From Polyangium sp. 6x1 (GTDB taxonomy: Bacteria; Myxococcota_A; Polyangia; Polyangiales; Polyangiaceae): a DNA stretch of 64,000 nucleotides. How positions within the stretch are numbered: position 1 is the stretch's first letter; each line of letters starts with the position of its first letter. A model generated the notes under the pieces. It had not been told where the DNA came from. It saw only the letters and a program-made list of their open reading frames with translations, and did no database searches. The position numbers were made by a program, and so were the translations under genes. Shown piece after piece: positions 14,674-23,338 of this stretch. The DNA is taken from positions 124,001-188,000 of the forward strand of contig NZ_JARZHH010000010.1 in the NCBI RefSeq assembly GCF_029946515.1. The letters are read 5' to 3'.

Positions 14674-16323
14674 TCAGGTTTGTCGATCGGGCGATCCGCC
14701 GATCTTGAGCTCGCGCATGCGCCGTTGCAGCGCCACCTTCGACACGCCGAGGTGCTTCGCCATCTGCTCCACGGTCCCCTCACATTCGAGGGAGCTGCGC
14801 ATGATCTCCTCCCGATCGAGATCACTCGCGCGCCGCACCTTGTGCTGGGCGACGAGCCCGTAGATCGAGGTCCGCGGAATCCCCAGCCGCTCGGCCGTCG
14901 CCTTCAGGTCGAAGTTGCACGCGCGCATCGCATCGAGCAGCTCCTCCTCGGTCACGTCGCTCGGCTTGCGGTTGCGGCGCGGCGAAATCGGCTCCTTCGA
15001 GACCGGGCCCGCCGCCTCCGCTGCGGTGTTCCAGACGCTCCCGCCCGGGCTCGGGCCACCTCCGCTCGCGGGCGCCGGGGTCGTCGACATCAGCGCCGCG
15101 AGCGCCGGACCCGGATCGAGCGGGCCCGTGTCGGGGCTCCCGAGCACGAGCTGACGGACGACATTGCGGAGCTGCCGCACGTTTCCGGGCCAATCGTGGC
15201 GGACGAGCGCGGCGATGAACGCCGTGGGCAACCCCATCTTGCTCGCCGTGAGCTGGTCCGCCCTCCCGAAGCGTTCGAGCTCTGCATGGAGGAAATGCAC
15301 GAGCAGCCGCCCGATATCATCGCGCCTTTGGCGCAGGGGCGGAATCACGAGCTCGTAGCTCGCCAGCCGATGCAGGAGCGGCCCGCGGAAGGCCCCCGTT
15401 TGCACCTTGACTTCGAGGTCGGCGTCGGTCGCGGCGACGATACGCGCCTCCGTCTCCCCGATGCGCGAGGCCCCGAGCGTCTGCACCTCGCCCACGTCGA
15501 GGGTCCGGAGCAGGTGCGCCTGCACGTCGAGCGGCATCTCGCCCACTTCATCGAGAAACAACGTGCCGTTCTTGACTGCGCCGAAGTACCCCAAATGGCT
15601 GCGGACCGCGCCCGTGAACGCGCCCCGGTCGGACCCGAACAGCTCCGAGGCGGCGAGCGCGGGTGGGATGGCGCCCATGTTCACCGCCACGAAAGGCCGA
15701 CCCCGTCGCGCCCCCGTGTAATGAAGGGCACGCGCGACGAGCTCTTTACCCGTGCCGGTTTCTCCGCGGACGAGCACGGGCACGTCGAGGCTCGCGAGCT
15801 GCCGGATCTCGCGGCGCACGCGCTCGATTCCCAGGCTCGCACCCACGAGGCCGAGGTCGTCGTCCGACTCCTGGCGCAGCTCGTCCAGGTGCAAGAGGAG
15901 CACGATGCGGTTCGCGAGCTCCAGCACGATCCCGGCCTTCAAATCGCTCGCCGAGAGATCGCGGCAGCCTTCGAGCGGGTTTCCGTTCACGACGACGCGC
16001 GCGGGGCTGCCTTGCGTATCGATGCGAATGCATTCGTTTTCGAGCCGGAGCAGGCGAATGGGTGTGCGGCTCACGTGCGCGTCGCCGAGCGGCTCGCGCT
16101 TGCTCGAACCCGGGCTCGAAAAGTCGGGCTCGAGCCGCGACAGAAGCACGTCGGTGCCTCCGTAACGTAACGGCAGGAGCGCTCGATCGCCGACCCGGCC
16201 CAGCGTCGGATGCCAGACAATCGTCAGCGCCGGTACGTGGGAGATCCCAAACCCAGCCTCGGGGCCGTGTGTCGGTGGGTTGAGCCCATCGAGCGTCGAC
16301 AGCTCCGCGTCTTGTGAGGGCAC
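14674..16323 (-). CDS. Sigma-54-dependent transcriptional activator with FHA sensor and two Fis-type HTH motifs
   Basis: The 549-residue bacterial enhancer-binding protein has an N-terminal FHA domain (about 32-145, with LGDAHVSRTPIRL and VVVNGNPL), a complete AAA+ domain, and a C-terminal DNA-binding region. Walker A is GETGTGKE (about 187-194), the sigma-54 contact loop GAFTGA is at about 234-239, and Walker B is GTLFLDEVGE. Two Fis-type helix-turn-helix segments follow each other, one ending IPRTSIYGLVAQ and one ending VSKVALQRRMRELKI. The FHA domain suggests control by a Ser/Thr kinase. The GTG at 16323 is chosen because it precedes the conserved region, but it lacks a good ribosome site. 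It is divergent from the phospholipase C-like gene, which has a sigma-54 promoter. Confidence 0.9.
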   Translation of the reverse strand: MPSQDAELSTLDGLNPPTHGPEAGFGISHVPALTIVWHPTLGRVGDRALLPLRYGGTDVLLSRLEPDFSSPGSSKREPLGDAHVSRTPIRLLRLENECIRIDTQGSPARVVVNGNPLEGCRDLSASDLKAGIVLELANRIVLLLHLDELRQESDDDLGLVGASLGIERVRREIRQLASLDVPVLVRGETGTGKELVARALHYTGARRGRPFVAVNMGAIPPALAASELFGSDRGAFTGAVRSHLGYFGAVKNGTLFLDEVGEMPLDVQAHLLRTLDVGEVQTLGASRIGETEARIVAATDADLEVKVQTGAFRGPLLHRLASYELVIPPLRQRRDDIGRLLVHFLHAELERFGRADQLTASKMGLPTAFIAALVRHDWPGNVRQLRNVVRQLVLGSPDTGPLDPGPALAALMSTTPAPASGGGPSPGGSVWNTAAEAAGPVSKEPISPRRNRKPSDVTEEELLDAMRACNFDLKATAERLGIPRTSIYGLVAQHKVRRASDLDREEIMRSSLECEGTVEQMAKHLGVSKVALQRRMRELKIGGSPDRQT

Positions 16324-16371
16324 GTACCATTGATACCATGAAAAGGGGGTGTCGCACAAGCCTGCGCGCGT

Positions 16372-16419
16372 CCGACATGTCGACCGACACGTCCGCCGAC
16401 ACGTCGGCGATACGTCCGG
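16372..16419 (+). promoter_or_regulatory. 12-bp-period repeat array, candidate enhancer sites
   Basis: Four copies of GAYAYGTC start at 16374, 16386, 16398 and 16409 inside CCGACAYGTCSG units. The spacing is 12, 12 and 11 bp, about one helical turn. The first core GACATGTC is a perfect palindrome. Related half sites occur at 16451 (GTATGTC) and 16486 (GACATAT). The array is 79-126 bp upstream of the sigma-54 -24 element. Confidence 0.6.
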
Positions 16420-16496
16420 CGTGGGCCGTGATCCGAGGAGCATGCCCCCGGTATGTCGAGCCCCTGTGCAAGCTCACGACCCTCGCGACATATTTT

Positions 16497-16512
16497 TGGC
16501 ATGCCGCGTGCA
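16497..16512 (+). promoter_or_regulatory. Sigma-54 promoter of the phospholipase C-like gene
   Basis: TGGCATGCCGCGTGCA has the invariant GG and GC separated by exactly 10 nt and matches the consensus TGGCACG-N4-TTGCA at all but two positions. It is preceded by a T run. A transcript start near 16523 would leave a short leader with a GGGGAGG ribosome site before the GTG at 16560. Confidence 0.72.
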
Positions 16513-16559
16513 ATCTCGATTCTCAAATATCGGCGAGCAACCAGTTGGGGAGGTCAGCC

Positions 16560-17903
16560 GTGCGCGACAAACTGGGGGACATCGACACCCTCGTTGTCAT
16601 GATGATGCAGAGCAGGTCGTTTGACCATGTCCTCGGCCACTTGAGCCTCGACGGCGGTCCTTACGAGGGGCGGCTCGACGGGCTCGTGGGCACACCGATC
16701 GACGGCAAGCTCCTCGATGCGCGGTACGAGAACACCTGCGAGGGGCGTGTTCACCAGCCGCAGGAGATCCGTGACGGCGCAATGGCCGGGGAGCTACCGG
16801 AGGATAGCCAGTCCGTCCAGATCTCGCTCGGCCGCAGGATGTCCACCGGCGAGCGGGGCATGGATGGTTTCGTGCGGGCGTATGCGCTCTCCGCGCAGCG
16901 CGCGTCGCGGACCTTGCCGATGGGATTTCTCAGGTCCTCGGGCGCGCCCGTCACGAGTTTCCTCGCGAAGAGTTATGCCGTCTGCGACCGCTGGTTCGCT
17001 CCGCTGCCCACGGGTATGGCGCCGAACCGGCTCATGGCGACGTGCGGTTATTCGCTCCTCACGGACACCACGTCCCGCCTTCTGCCCTGGCACGAGACGG
17101 TCTTCGACTGGATGAAGCGGCGTGGCGTCCGATATCGTGTGTACCACGACGGTTTGTCCTTTTTCACCCTCGGCTCGTGGATGCATGGCGAGGTCACGAG
17201 CGATCGGTTCCGTCCGGCGGCTCGGCTCGCGGACGACGTTCGAAGCGAAACCGACGCCACGTTCCCCCAGGTCATTTACATCGAGCCCTCTTATTTCGAC
17301 GCGCCTTTCCACCTCGGCCGGCCGCCGAACGACAACCGCCCGCCCCTGCCGATGGCGCCCGGCGAGCGATTCTTGCTCCAGGTCTACGAGGCCCTCACGT
17401 CGAACCCCGAGCGCTTCGGCCGCACGCTCTTCATCGTCACGTACGCCTCGCACGGCGGCCTGTACGATCACGTCTCGCCGCCGGCCATCCGTGACGGGAA
17501 GTTCAACACGACGGGCGTGCGTGTCCCCGCGATCGTCGTCTCGCCGCACGTCGAGCGGGGCACGGTCCACAGCGGCCTGCTCGACCACACCTCGATCTTG
17601 CAGCTCATTGCCGAGAAATTCGGCGACGGCGCGTATTCCGAGGCCGTCACGCGGAGGGCCGCGCAGGGGATCGGCAGCGTCTCCGCGGTCCTGAACCGGG
17701 GCGCGGCGCGGGCGTCGCTCCCCGTCCCGCCAAGCCCGCCCGAGCGGCCGGGCCGCAAATGCAAGCGCTCGCTCACGCCGCGAACCGAGGGCGCGCTGGC
17801 CTTCGACCTCGCCGCGCGCGCCCTCTGCGACCACGCCCCGGCGCGCGTCGCGAGCGCCTACCCGGAACTCTGGCAGGCGATGTGGAACGCCGAGCTGCAA
17901 TGA
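16560..17903 (+). CDS. Phospholipase C/acid phosphatase (AcpA)-like protein with a degenerate active site
   Basis: The 447-residue product matches the phosphoesterase family of phospholipase C and AcpA over its length, but the key positions have changed. The metal motif ENRSFDH reads QSRSFDH, the TxPNR nucleophile region reads MAPNR, and DEHGGFYDH reads ASHGGLYDH. In AcpA these Glu-Asn, Ser and Asp-Glu residues bind the metal or attack the substrate, so catalysis is doubtful. The GTG at 16560 has a strong GGGGAGG site and starts just before the conserved block. No signal peptide is present, which is also unusual for this family. A sigma-54 promoter lies 48 nt upstream, and the divergent neighbour is a sigma-54 activator. 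Confidence 0.8.
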   Translation: MRDKLGDIDTLVVMMMQSRSFDHVLGHLSLDGGPYEGRLDGLVGTPIDGKLLDARYENTCEGRVHQPQEIRDGAMAGELPEDSQSVQISLGRRMSTGERGMDGFVRAYALSAQRASRTLPMGFLRSSGAPVTSFLAKSYAVCDRWFAPLPTGMAPNRLMATCGYSLLTDTTSRLLPWHETVFDWMKRRGVRYRVYHDGLSFFTLGSWMHGEVTSDRFRPAARLADDVRSETDATFPQVIYIEPSYFDAPFHLGRPPNDNRPPLPMAPGERFLLQVYEALTSNPERFGRTLFIVTYASHGGLYDHVSPPAIRDGKFNTTGVRVPAIVVSPHVERGTVHSGLLDHTSILQLIAEKFGDGAYSEAVTRRAAQGIGSVSAVLNRGAARASLPVPPSPPERPGRKCKRSLTPRTEGALAFDLAARALCDHAPARVASAYPELWQAMWNAELQ

Positions 17904-17916
17904 AACGGTAGGCCGG

Positions 17917-19920
17917 TCAAAGCGCGATCGTATAGCCCTGCCAAACCGCGTCGAACGCTCCCGGCAGCTCGATCTCCCACGCTGCTTCTTCCAGGCACGT
18001 GACGAGCTTCGAGCCCGCCTTCTCCCCGTCGATCGTCGCCCGCACCGAGACGAGCTCCTGGAGCGTCGATTCGAGCCCGACCGTCGCCTTTTTCCCCGCG
18101 CCGCCGCACGCCGAAAGCCCTCGCTCGAGCTCGCCCTTCAGGAACGCCTGCTTGTCGAACATCGAGATCTTGGGCGGCTTCGCGCGATGCCCGCCGAAGA
18201 GCCGCCCGTAGCCCGAGCCAAACCCCTGGCCGCTGCCCGAGAACTCCTCGATTCCCTCCGTCGAAGGACGCACGCCCGGCTCGATCGCGAGATAACTCGT
18301 CACGGGCGACACGGCGCGTCCCATCATCGCGAGCGGCATCATGTCCGCCTCTTCGATCGAAAAAAGGAGGCTCGAACCAAACACGAGCCCGGCCCACCTT
18401 CGATTCTCGGCCTCGTCCGACACGAGCACCCGACGCACGGGCGACGCCCAGAGTTCGCCCGTCACCTCCACGAACGGAACCTGCTTCTCGGACAAACGCA
18501 AATCCTCGAACGACGCGCCCTCCGTCAGCACCTCGGGAGCCCCGATGTCCTCCCGGGCGATGCCCGGCGCGTGCACCGCGAAATGGTCGATCCGCATCGG
18601 ACGCGCGAGCTCCTCGTACACCTTGCGGGGCTCCTCGCTCTCGTCGACGATATTGATCGCGGTTTGCCAGACGAGCCCGCCCGTGGGCCGCGTCAACGTC
18701 GCCCAGGGGTGCGCGTCGTCGCGCGTGAGCGAGGTCGAGAACCAGTCACGGACCACACCGACGTGCAAGAGCGCGCCGCTCTTCGTGAGCTGCCCGCGGA
18801 GCCGCTCCGGCGTGAGCTCCTGCCGCGTGCGCGTGTCCGTCAAGGCGAGGATCCGCTTCGGCGTGGTCTCCGGCAATGCCGCGAGCAGCGCGTCCGCGCG
18901 GGAGAGCGCCTCGTCGATGTGGCTGCCGTTTCGCTGGACAATCTTCGAACCGTCGAGCCCGGCGAGCGCCTCGCGTACCGAGACGAACCCATTTTTCGGC
19001 GCGTGCACGGCGCGGTCGAACGTGATCACCGCCGCGCGGGCATTCGGGAAATGGGAGAGATACGCCCGCGTCATGGCGATCTCCGCCTCGACCTCATTCG
19101 AATCGAGCGATCGGGACGTGTCGAGCAGCACCACCACGTGCGCGCCGCGGGGCACGCGGGAGAGCGCGGGCGCCGCGTCGATGTGGAAACGGACGACGTT
19201 CTTCTGCTTGCCGAACGATACGGAAGCGAGCGCGCCTTCGATGGGTTTTTCGCTCGCGGGCGCGACCGAGAGGTCCATCGCGTCCTTCAGGCGGATCTGC
19301 GCCGGCGCTCTTTGACGCGTCTCGTCGACGAAGAGCGCCTCGCCCGCGACCATGGGCGACACCGTGGCCGCCGCGGGGAGCTGCTCCGTGCCCATGGCCG
19401 AGAGATCGAGGTGGTGACGGCCTTCGCGGTATTGCGTGGGCAGCCGCAGCGTGTATTCGATGGTCTTGTCCTCGCCGGGCGGGCAGGGGAAGACCTGCAG
19501 CGCGAGCAGGTCCTGGCTCCGCCACGAGAGCAAGGCCGGATCTTTCGGATAATACCCGCCGACGCCCGTCAACTCCCGATACCGCGCCGCGGCCTTCTCC
19601 GCTTCGAGCAATTCGCCGTCGTACCAGTGGGGTTTGCCGTCGAGCGTCGCCAGCGTGCGCAGCCCGACGGCCACGGCGCCGGACGGCATGTCGATGTAAA
19701 ACGTCGCCTGATCGTGGCGCGGACCGCCATTGTGGACCGTGCGCCGCACGATCAGATCCGCGTGTCCGTGGCCGATGCGGATGTCGATCACGTGGGCCTT
19801 TTCGACGAGTTTGTCGGAACGCAACGAGCGCACGGTGTCGGCGGACGCGGCGCTCGTGGAGAGGAGGATCGAGGCGAGGATGGAAGCGGCGCGCGTGTAC
19901 GAAACGAAGGAGGTCCGCAT
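17917..19920 (-). CDS. VIT and VWA domain protein, exported
   Basis: The 667-residue product has a cleavable signal peptide (about 1-27, ending SAASA), a VIT domain (about 28-165, with the typical GxATFYIDMPSGAVAVGL pattern), and a VWA domain from about 258. The MIDAS motif is intact: Asp267, Ser269 and Ser271 in LLDTSRS. The order VIT-VWA is that of inter-alpha-trypsin inhibitor heavy chains and of bacterial surface proteins that bind other proteins. The C-terminal 200 residues include a Gly-rich stretch and two cysteines and are not recognised. It is divergent from the RND transporter gene; its start codon has no strong ribosome site. Confidence 0.85.
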   Translation of the reverse strand: MRTSFVSYTRAASILASILLSTSAASADTVRSLRSDKLVEKAHVIDIRIGHGHADLIVRRTVHNGGPRHDQATFYIDMPSGAVAVGLRTLATLDGKPHWYDGELLEAEKAAARYRELTGVGGYYPKDPALLSWRSQDLLALQVFPCPPGEDKTIEYTLRLPTQYREGRHHLDLSAMGTEQLPAAATVSPMVAGEALFVDETRQRAPAQIRLKDAMDLSVAPASEKPIEGALASVSFGKQKNVVRFHIDAAPALSRVPRGAHVVVLLDTSRSLDSNEVEAEIAMTRAYLSHFPNARAAVITFDRAVHAPKNGFVSVREALAGLDGSKIVQRNGSHIDEALSRADALLAALPETTPKRILALTDTRTRQELTPERLRGQLTKSGALLHVGVVRDWFSTSLTRDDAHPWATLTRPTGGLVWQTAINIVDESEEPRKVYEELARPMRIDHFAVHAPGIAREDIGAPEVLTEGASFEDLRLSEKQVPFVEVTGELWASPVRRVLVSDEAENRRWAGLVFGSSLLFSIEEADMMPLAMMGRAVSPVTSYLAIEPGVRPSTEGIEEFSGSGQGFGSGYGRLFGGHRAKPPKISMFDKQAFLKGELERGLSACGGAGKKATVGLESTLQELVSVRATIDGEKAGSKLVTCLEEAAWEIELPGAFDAVWQGYTIAL

Positions 19921-20049
19921 GGCGATGGACCCGACATCGATGGGCCCGCATCGTTCCCGATTTTTTTGAATTCTTCATCGAGCGGATCGATCTCGCCCCG
20001 GCGTACGTACGGCTTGCCGGGCGAGGGCGACCGGCGTATCGAAGCGCCG

Positions 20050-22491
20050 ATGTCTGCTCCCGAGTCGACGGACCGCGCGGCGCCCGAAAAAAAGGGGCCG
20101 AGGCGCGCCGTCACGCTCGCCCTCGTCGGGATGACGTTGCTCGCGCTCTTCGCGGTCACGTTCCGGCTCCGGCTCGACCCGAACGTAGCGTCGCTGCTGC
20201 CCGATCAGGGCGAGGCCGCGGCGCTCCGGCGCTACGTGCGTGGCTTTGGAGGTGGTGACCTCGCCGTGGTCCTCGTCGAGGGGCCCGATCCAGAAATGAA
20301 CGCCAAGGTCGCGGCCGACGTCGCGACCGAGCTCGGAAAGCGCCCGAGCGTGGCCCGCGCCGCCGATCGGATCGACACCTCGCGCGCCCTCGATCCCATG
20401 CTCCTGTTTCGCCACGCCGATCCCCGGGCGATGGAGCGTCTCCGCGGCGCGCTCACGCCCGAGGGCATGCGCGCGCGGCTCGCGGAGAGCCGGGCCATGT
20501 TGCTCGCACCGGGCAGCGGCGCCGTCGCGGAGATGCTCGCGGCCGACCCGCTCCGGCTCGGCCAGCTCGCCTATGAGGGCGCGGACATCGGCTCCGGCGT
20601 GCGCACGCAGGCGGACGGCGCGTTCGCCACCGACGACGGCAAGGCGCACCTCGTGCTCGCCGAGCCGCGCGGACAGGCCTTGCGGGGCGAGGACGCGCGC
20701 CGCTTCGTCGAGGACACCGAGGCCGTCCTCGCGCCGATCCGCGCGGCCCACCCCGAGATGCGGCTCGGCCTCACGGGTGGTCACGCCATCGCGGCGGCGA
20801 CCGAGTCCATGCTGACGCGGGACCTCTCGATCTCGAGCACCCTCGCCATGGTGCTCGCGTCGCTCGTCTTCGCCTTGATCTTCCGACGCGTGCGAGCCCT
20901 CGTCGCCGTGATGCCGCCGCTCCTGCTCGGCACGGTGTGGACCGCGGCCGTGGCGGCGGCGCTCCCGCGAGGTTTGTCGGGGATCGCGGTCGCGTTCATG
21001 TCGGTCGTCGTGGGCGTGGGGGTCGACACGGGCGTGCACGTCTATGCGGCGCTGCTCGAAGCGCGGCGGGCGGGGCTCGCGCCTCGCGAGGCGGCGCGCG
21101 CGGCGCGGGCGAAGACGGCGCGCGGCGTGCTGTTCGCAGCCGGCACGGCGGCCGCGGCGTTCGGCGCGCTCGCGTTTTCGAGCATCGAAGCGATGCAGCA
21201 GCTCGGCCTGCTTTGCGCCGCGGGCGAGCTCCTCACGGCGGTGGCGATCGTGCTCGTCACGCCGGAGGTCGGCGCGTTCCTCGAACGAAACCCGCCGCCT
21301 CCGCCGGCGCCCGTGCGCTGGACCGACGCGTTCGCCTGGCTCTCGGGCACGCGCAGGCGCGCGGCGATCCTGGCCTTCGTCGCGCTCCTGCCCGTGGCAG
21401 CCGTTTGCCTGGGCGCGGCGCCGGGGTTGTCGGACTCGATCATCGCCGTGCGTCCGAAGGAGCTCGAACCGCTGAAGGTGCAGCAGGCGGTGTTCGATGC
21501 GTTCGGGGGCAAGCGCGGGCAATGGGTCGTGCTCGTCGCCGATCGGGACCTCGAGCGCGCGCGGGCGCGAGGGGATCGGCTCGCGGAGACGCTCTCGACG
21601 ATGAAGGACGACGTCGAGGCGGTCGACGCGCTCACGGCGCTCGCGCCGGCGAAGGAGACGCAGGAGGCGCGCTTCGCGGCGCGGGACGCGCAAGATCTAT
21701 CGGCGAAGGCGAGCGAGCTCGAAAAGGCGCTCGTGGAGACGGGGTTTGCCCCGGCGCGCTTTTCCGGCGCGCTCGACGCGATGCGCGCGCCCTCGCGCGA
21801 CCTCGTGCAGATCGAGGACCTCCGCAAAGGCACGTCGTCGATCCTCCTGTCGCGCTACCTCGGCATGGACGACGGCGATCACCTCGTGGCGCTCTACGTG
21901 CGCCCGCGCGAGGTGCCCGGCGCGACGGCGCGGGTCGAGGAGGCGCTCCGGCGGACCGATCCGCAGGCGATGCTGACGGGGTATGCGCGCCTCGAAATCG
22001 TGCTGCGGCAGAGCCTCGCGCGAGATCTCCCGAAAATCGCGGGCGTCGCCGCGGTGCTCGTGGTGGCGGCGCTCGCGATGTCGCTCCGGCGCGCGCGCGA
22101 CGTGGTCATCGCGGCGGTCGTCGTCCTCTGCGAGATCGCGGCGGTGCTCTTGCTCGTGCGGATTCTCGGCATTCCGCTGCATGCCTACGACGCGCTCGTC
22201 TTGCCTGTGCTGCTCGGCATCACCGTCGACGAGGGCATGTTCTTGCTTTATCGGGCCCGTCAAGCCGGACCCCCCGGCGTCGAACACGACGTGATTCGCG
22301 AGACCCTGCGGGACGAGGGCCCTCCCGTCGCGGCCACGGCGCTCACGACGGCCACGGGCTTCGCGGCGCTCGCGCTTTGCCGCTTCGACGGCCTCCGGGA
22401 CCTCGGCCTCGTGGGCGCGCTCGGCAGCGTGGCGGGTCTCGTGGTCGCGCTCGTCGTCGTGCCCGCGGGGCTTCGGCTCTTCCGGGCGTGA
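20050..22491 (+). CDS. RND/MMPL superfamily transporter
   Basis: The 813-residue inner-membrane protein has the RND layout: one helix (about 20-38), a large extracytoplasmic domain to about 250, helices 2-6 (about 255-405), a second TM-loop half starting near 435, and a last block of five helices (about 660-810). The SSD-like segments GVGVDTGVHVYAAL and GITVDEGMFLLYRAR, each with the conserved Asp, support proton-driven export. The closest named types are MmpL and HpnN, which move lipids such as mycolates or hopanoids. The ATG at 20050 is used; the frame is open far upstream but that is antisense to the VIT-VWA gene. Lipid cargo is inference. Confidence 0.85.
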   Translation: MSAPESTDRAAPEKKGPRRAVTLALVGMTLLALFAVTFRLRLDPNVASLLPDQGEAAALRRYVRGFGGGDLAVVLVEGPDPEMNAKVAADVATELGKRPSVARAADRIDTSRALDPMLLFRHADPRAMERLRGALTPEGMRARLAESRAMLLAPGSGAVAEMLAADPLRLGQLAYEGADIGSGVRTQADGAFATDDGKAHLVLAEPRGQALRGEDARRFVEDTEAVLAPIRAAHPEMRLGLTGGHAIAAATESMLTRDLSISSTLAMVLASLVFALIFRRVRALVAVMPPLLLGTVWTAAVAAALPRGLSGIAVAFMSVVVGVGVDTGVHVYAALLEARRAGLAPREAARAARAKTARGVLFAAGTAAAAFGALAFSSIEAMQQLGLLCAAGELLTAVAIVLVTPEVGAFLERNPPPPPAPVRWTDAFAWLSGTRRRAAILAFVALLPVAAVCLGAAPGLSDSIIAVRPKELEPLKVQQAVFDAFGGKRGQWVVLVADRDLERARARGDRLAETLSTMKDDVEAVDALTALAPAKETQEARFAARDAQDLSAKASELEKALVETGFAPARFSGALDAMRAPSRDLVQIEDLRKGTSSILLSRYLGMDDGDHLVALYVRPREVPGATARVEEALRRTDPQAMLTGYARLEIVLRQSLARDLPKIAGVAAVLVVAALAMSLRRARDVVIAAVVVLCEIAAVLLLVRILGIPLHAYDALVLPVLLGITVDEGMFLLYRARQAGPPGVEHDVIRETLRDEGPPVAATALTTATGFAALALCRFDGLRDLGLVGALGSVAGLVVALVVVPAGLRLFRA

Positions 22492-22536
22492 GGTCTTCTC
22501 AGGCTGCCCGCGGGGCGGTATTCATGGTCCCCTGCC

Positions 22537-23295
22537 ATGTCGCAACCCTCCAAGCTCATTGCGGATCGCGTCGCCATCAGCCGCACCGTGCTCGCCTCGT
22601 TGAACGAGCACACCCCCGAGATCGCGAAGGAGCTCGAAGCCGCGCTGTTCCCGGAGGGCCCGCCCCGCGACGTCACCGCGGCCGGATTCCTCCACGCGCT
22701 GCGCGACCTGCTCGCGCGCTCGACCGAGGCGATGTTCGCGGCCGACCTCGCCCACACGCGCGAGCTCGCGGACGACGACGCTCCGCGCGCGCTCGCCGAG
22801 GAGCGCCACGAAGTCTTGAAGGCCCTGCTCCTCTCGCTCCGCACCACGCTCGCGAGCACCTACGGCGTGCCCGTCGCCGCTGCGTACGGCATCCCCTCGC
22901 AGATCCCCGACGACCCCGAGGTCCTCCTCCGCGTGGCGAGCGCCATCGAGCGCCTCCTCCGGGATCGCCCGCTCGTCGAGCCGCCGAAGATCAAGAGCCT
23001 CGCCATTGCGCCGCTCGCCGTCGCCGAGGACCTCGGGTTCGCCATCGCGGACCTCCGGCGCGCGCTCGTGGACGTCGACCGCGAGAAACGCGAGGCCATC
23101 CTCTCGCAGAGCACGAAGAACCTGGCGATGGCCCGGTGGCTCTCCACCTACCACGGCGTCGCCGAGGCGGCGTGTGGCCTCTACGCGCTCGCGGGGCACG
23201 CCGCGCTCGCCGAGGGGATCCGGCCGACGGCGCGCAGGCTCGCGGGTTTGCCCGAGGAGGAAGACGCCGCGCCCTCGACCGAACGATCGCGCTGA
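22537..23295 (+). CDS. Conserved-looking hypothetical helical protein
   Basis: I do not recognise this 252-residue protein. It is predicted to be almost wholly alpha-helical and soluble, with no signal peptide or membrane segment, one cysteine and an acidic C-terminus. The charged pattern with Leu/Ala heptads suggests a helical bundle. It starts 45 nt after the RND transporter and 43 nt before the FG-GAP gene on the same strand, so it is probably in their operon, and a cytoplasmic accessory role is the only context clue. Confidence 0.6.
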   Translation: MSQPSKLIADRVAISRTVLASLNEHTPEIAKELEAALFPEGPPRDVTAAGFLHALRDLLARSTEAMFAADLAHTRELADDDAPRALAEERHEVLKALLLSLRTTLASTYGVPVAAAYGIPSQIPDDPEVLLRVASAIERLLRDRPLVEPPKIKSLAIAPLAVAEDLGFAIADLRRALVDVDREKREAILSQSTKNLAMARWLSTYHGVAEAACGLYALAGHAALAEGIRPTARRLAGLPEEEDAAPSTERSR

Positions 23296-23338
23296 TCGGC
23301 CAGTAGCCACGCGCCCCCCGGTCGCCTATTCTGATCGC

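Noticed and set aside
18187-20049. Open frame upstream of the RND transporter giving a 1434-residue protein
   Set aside because: This part is antisense to the VIT-VWA gene, is Arg/Leu-rich with no domain, and the transporter begins normally at the ATG at 20050.
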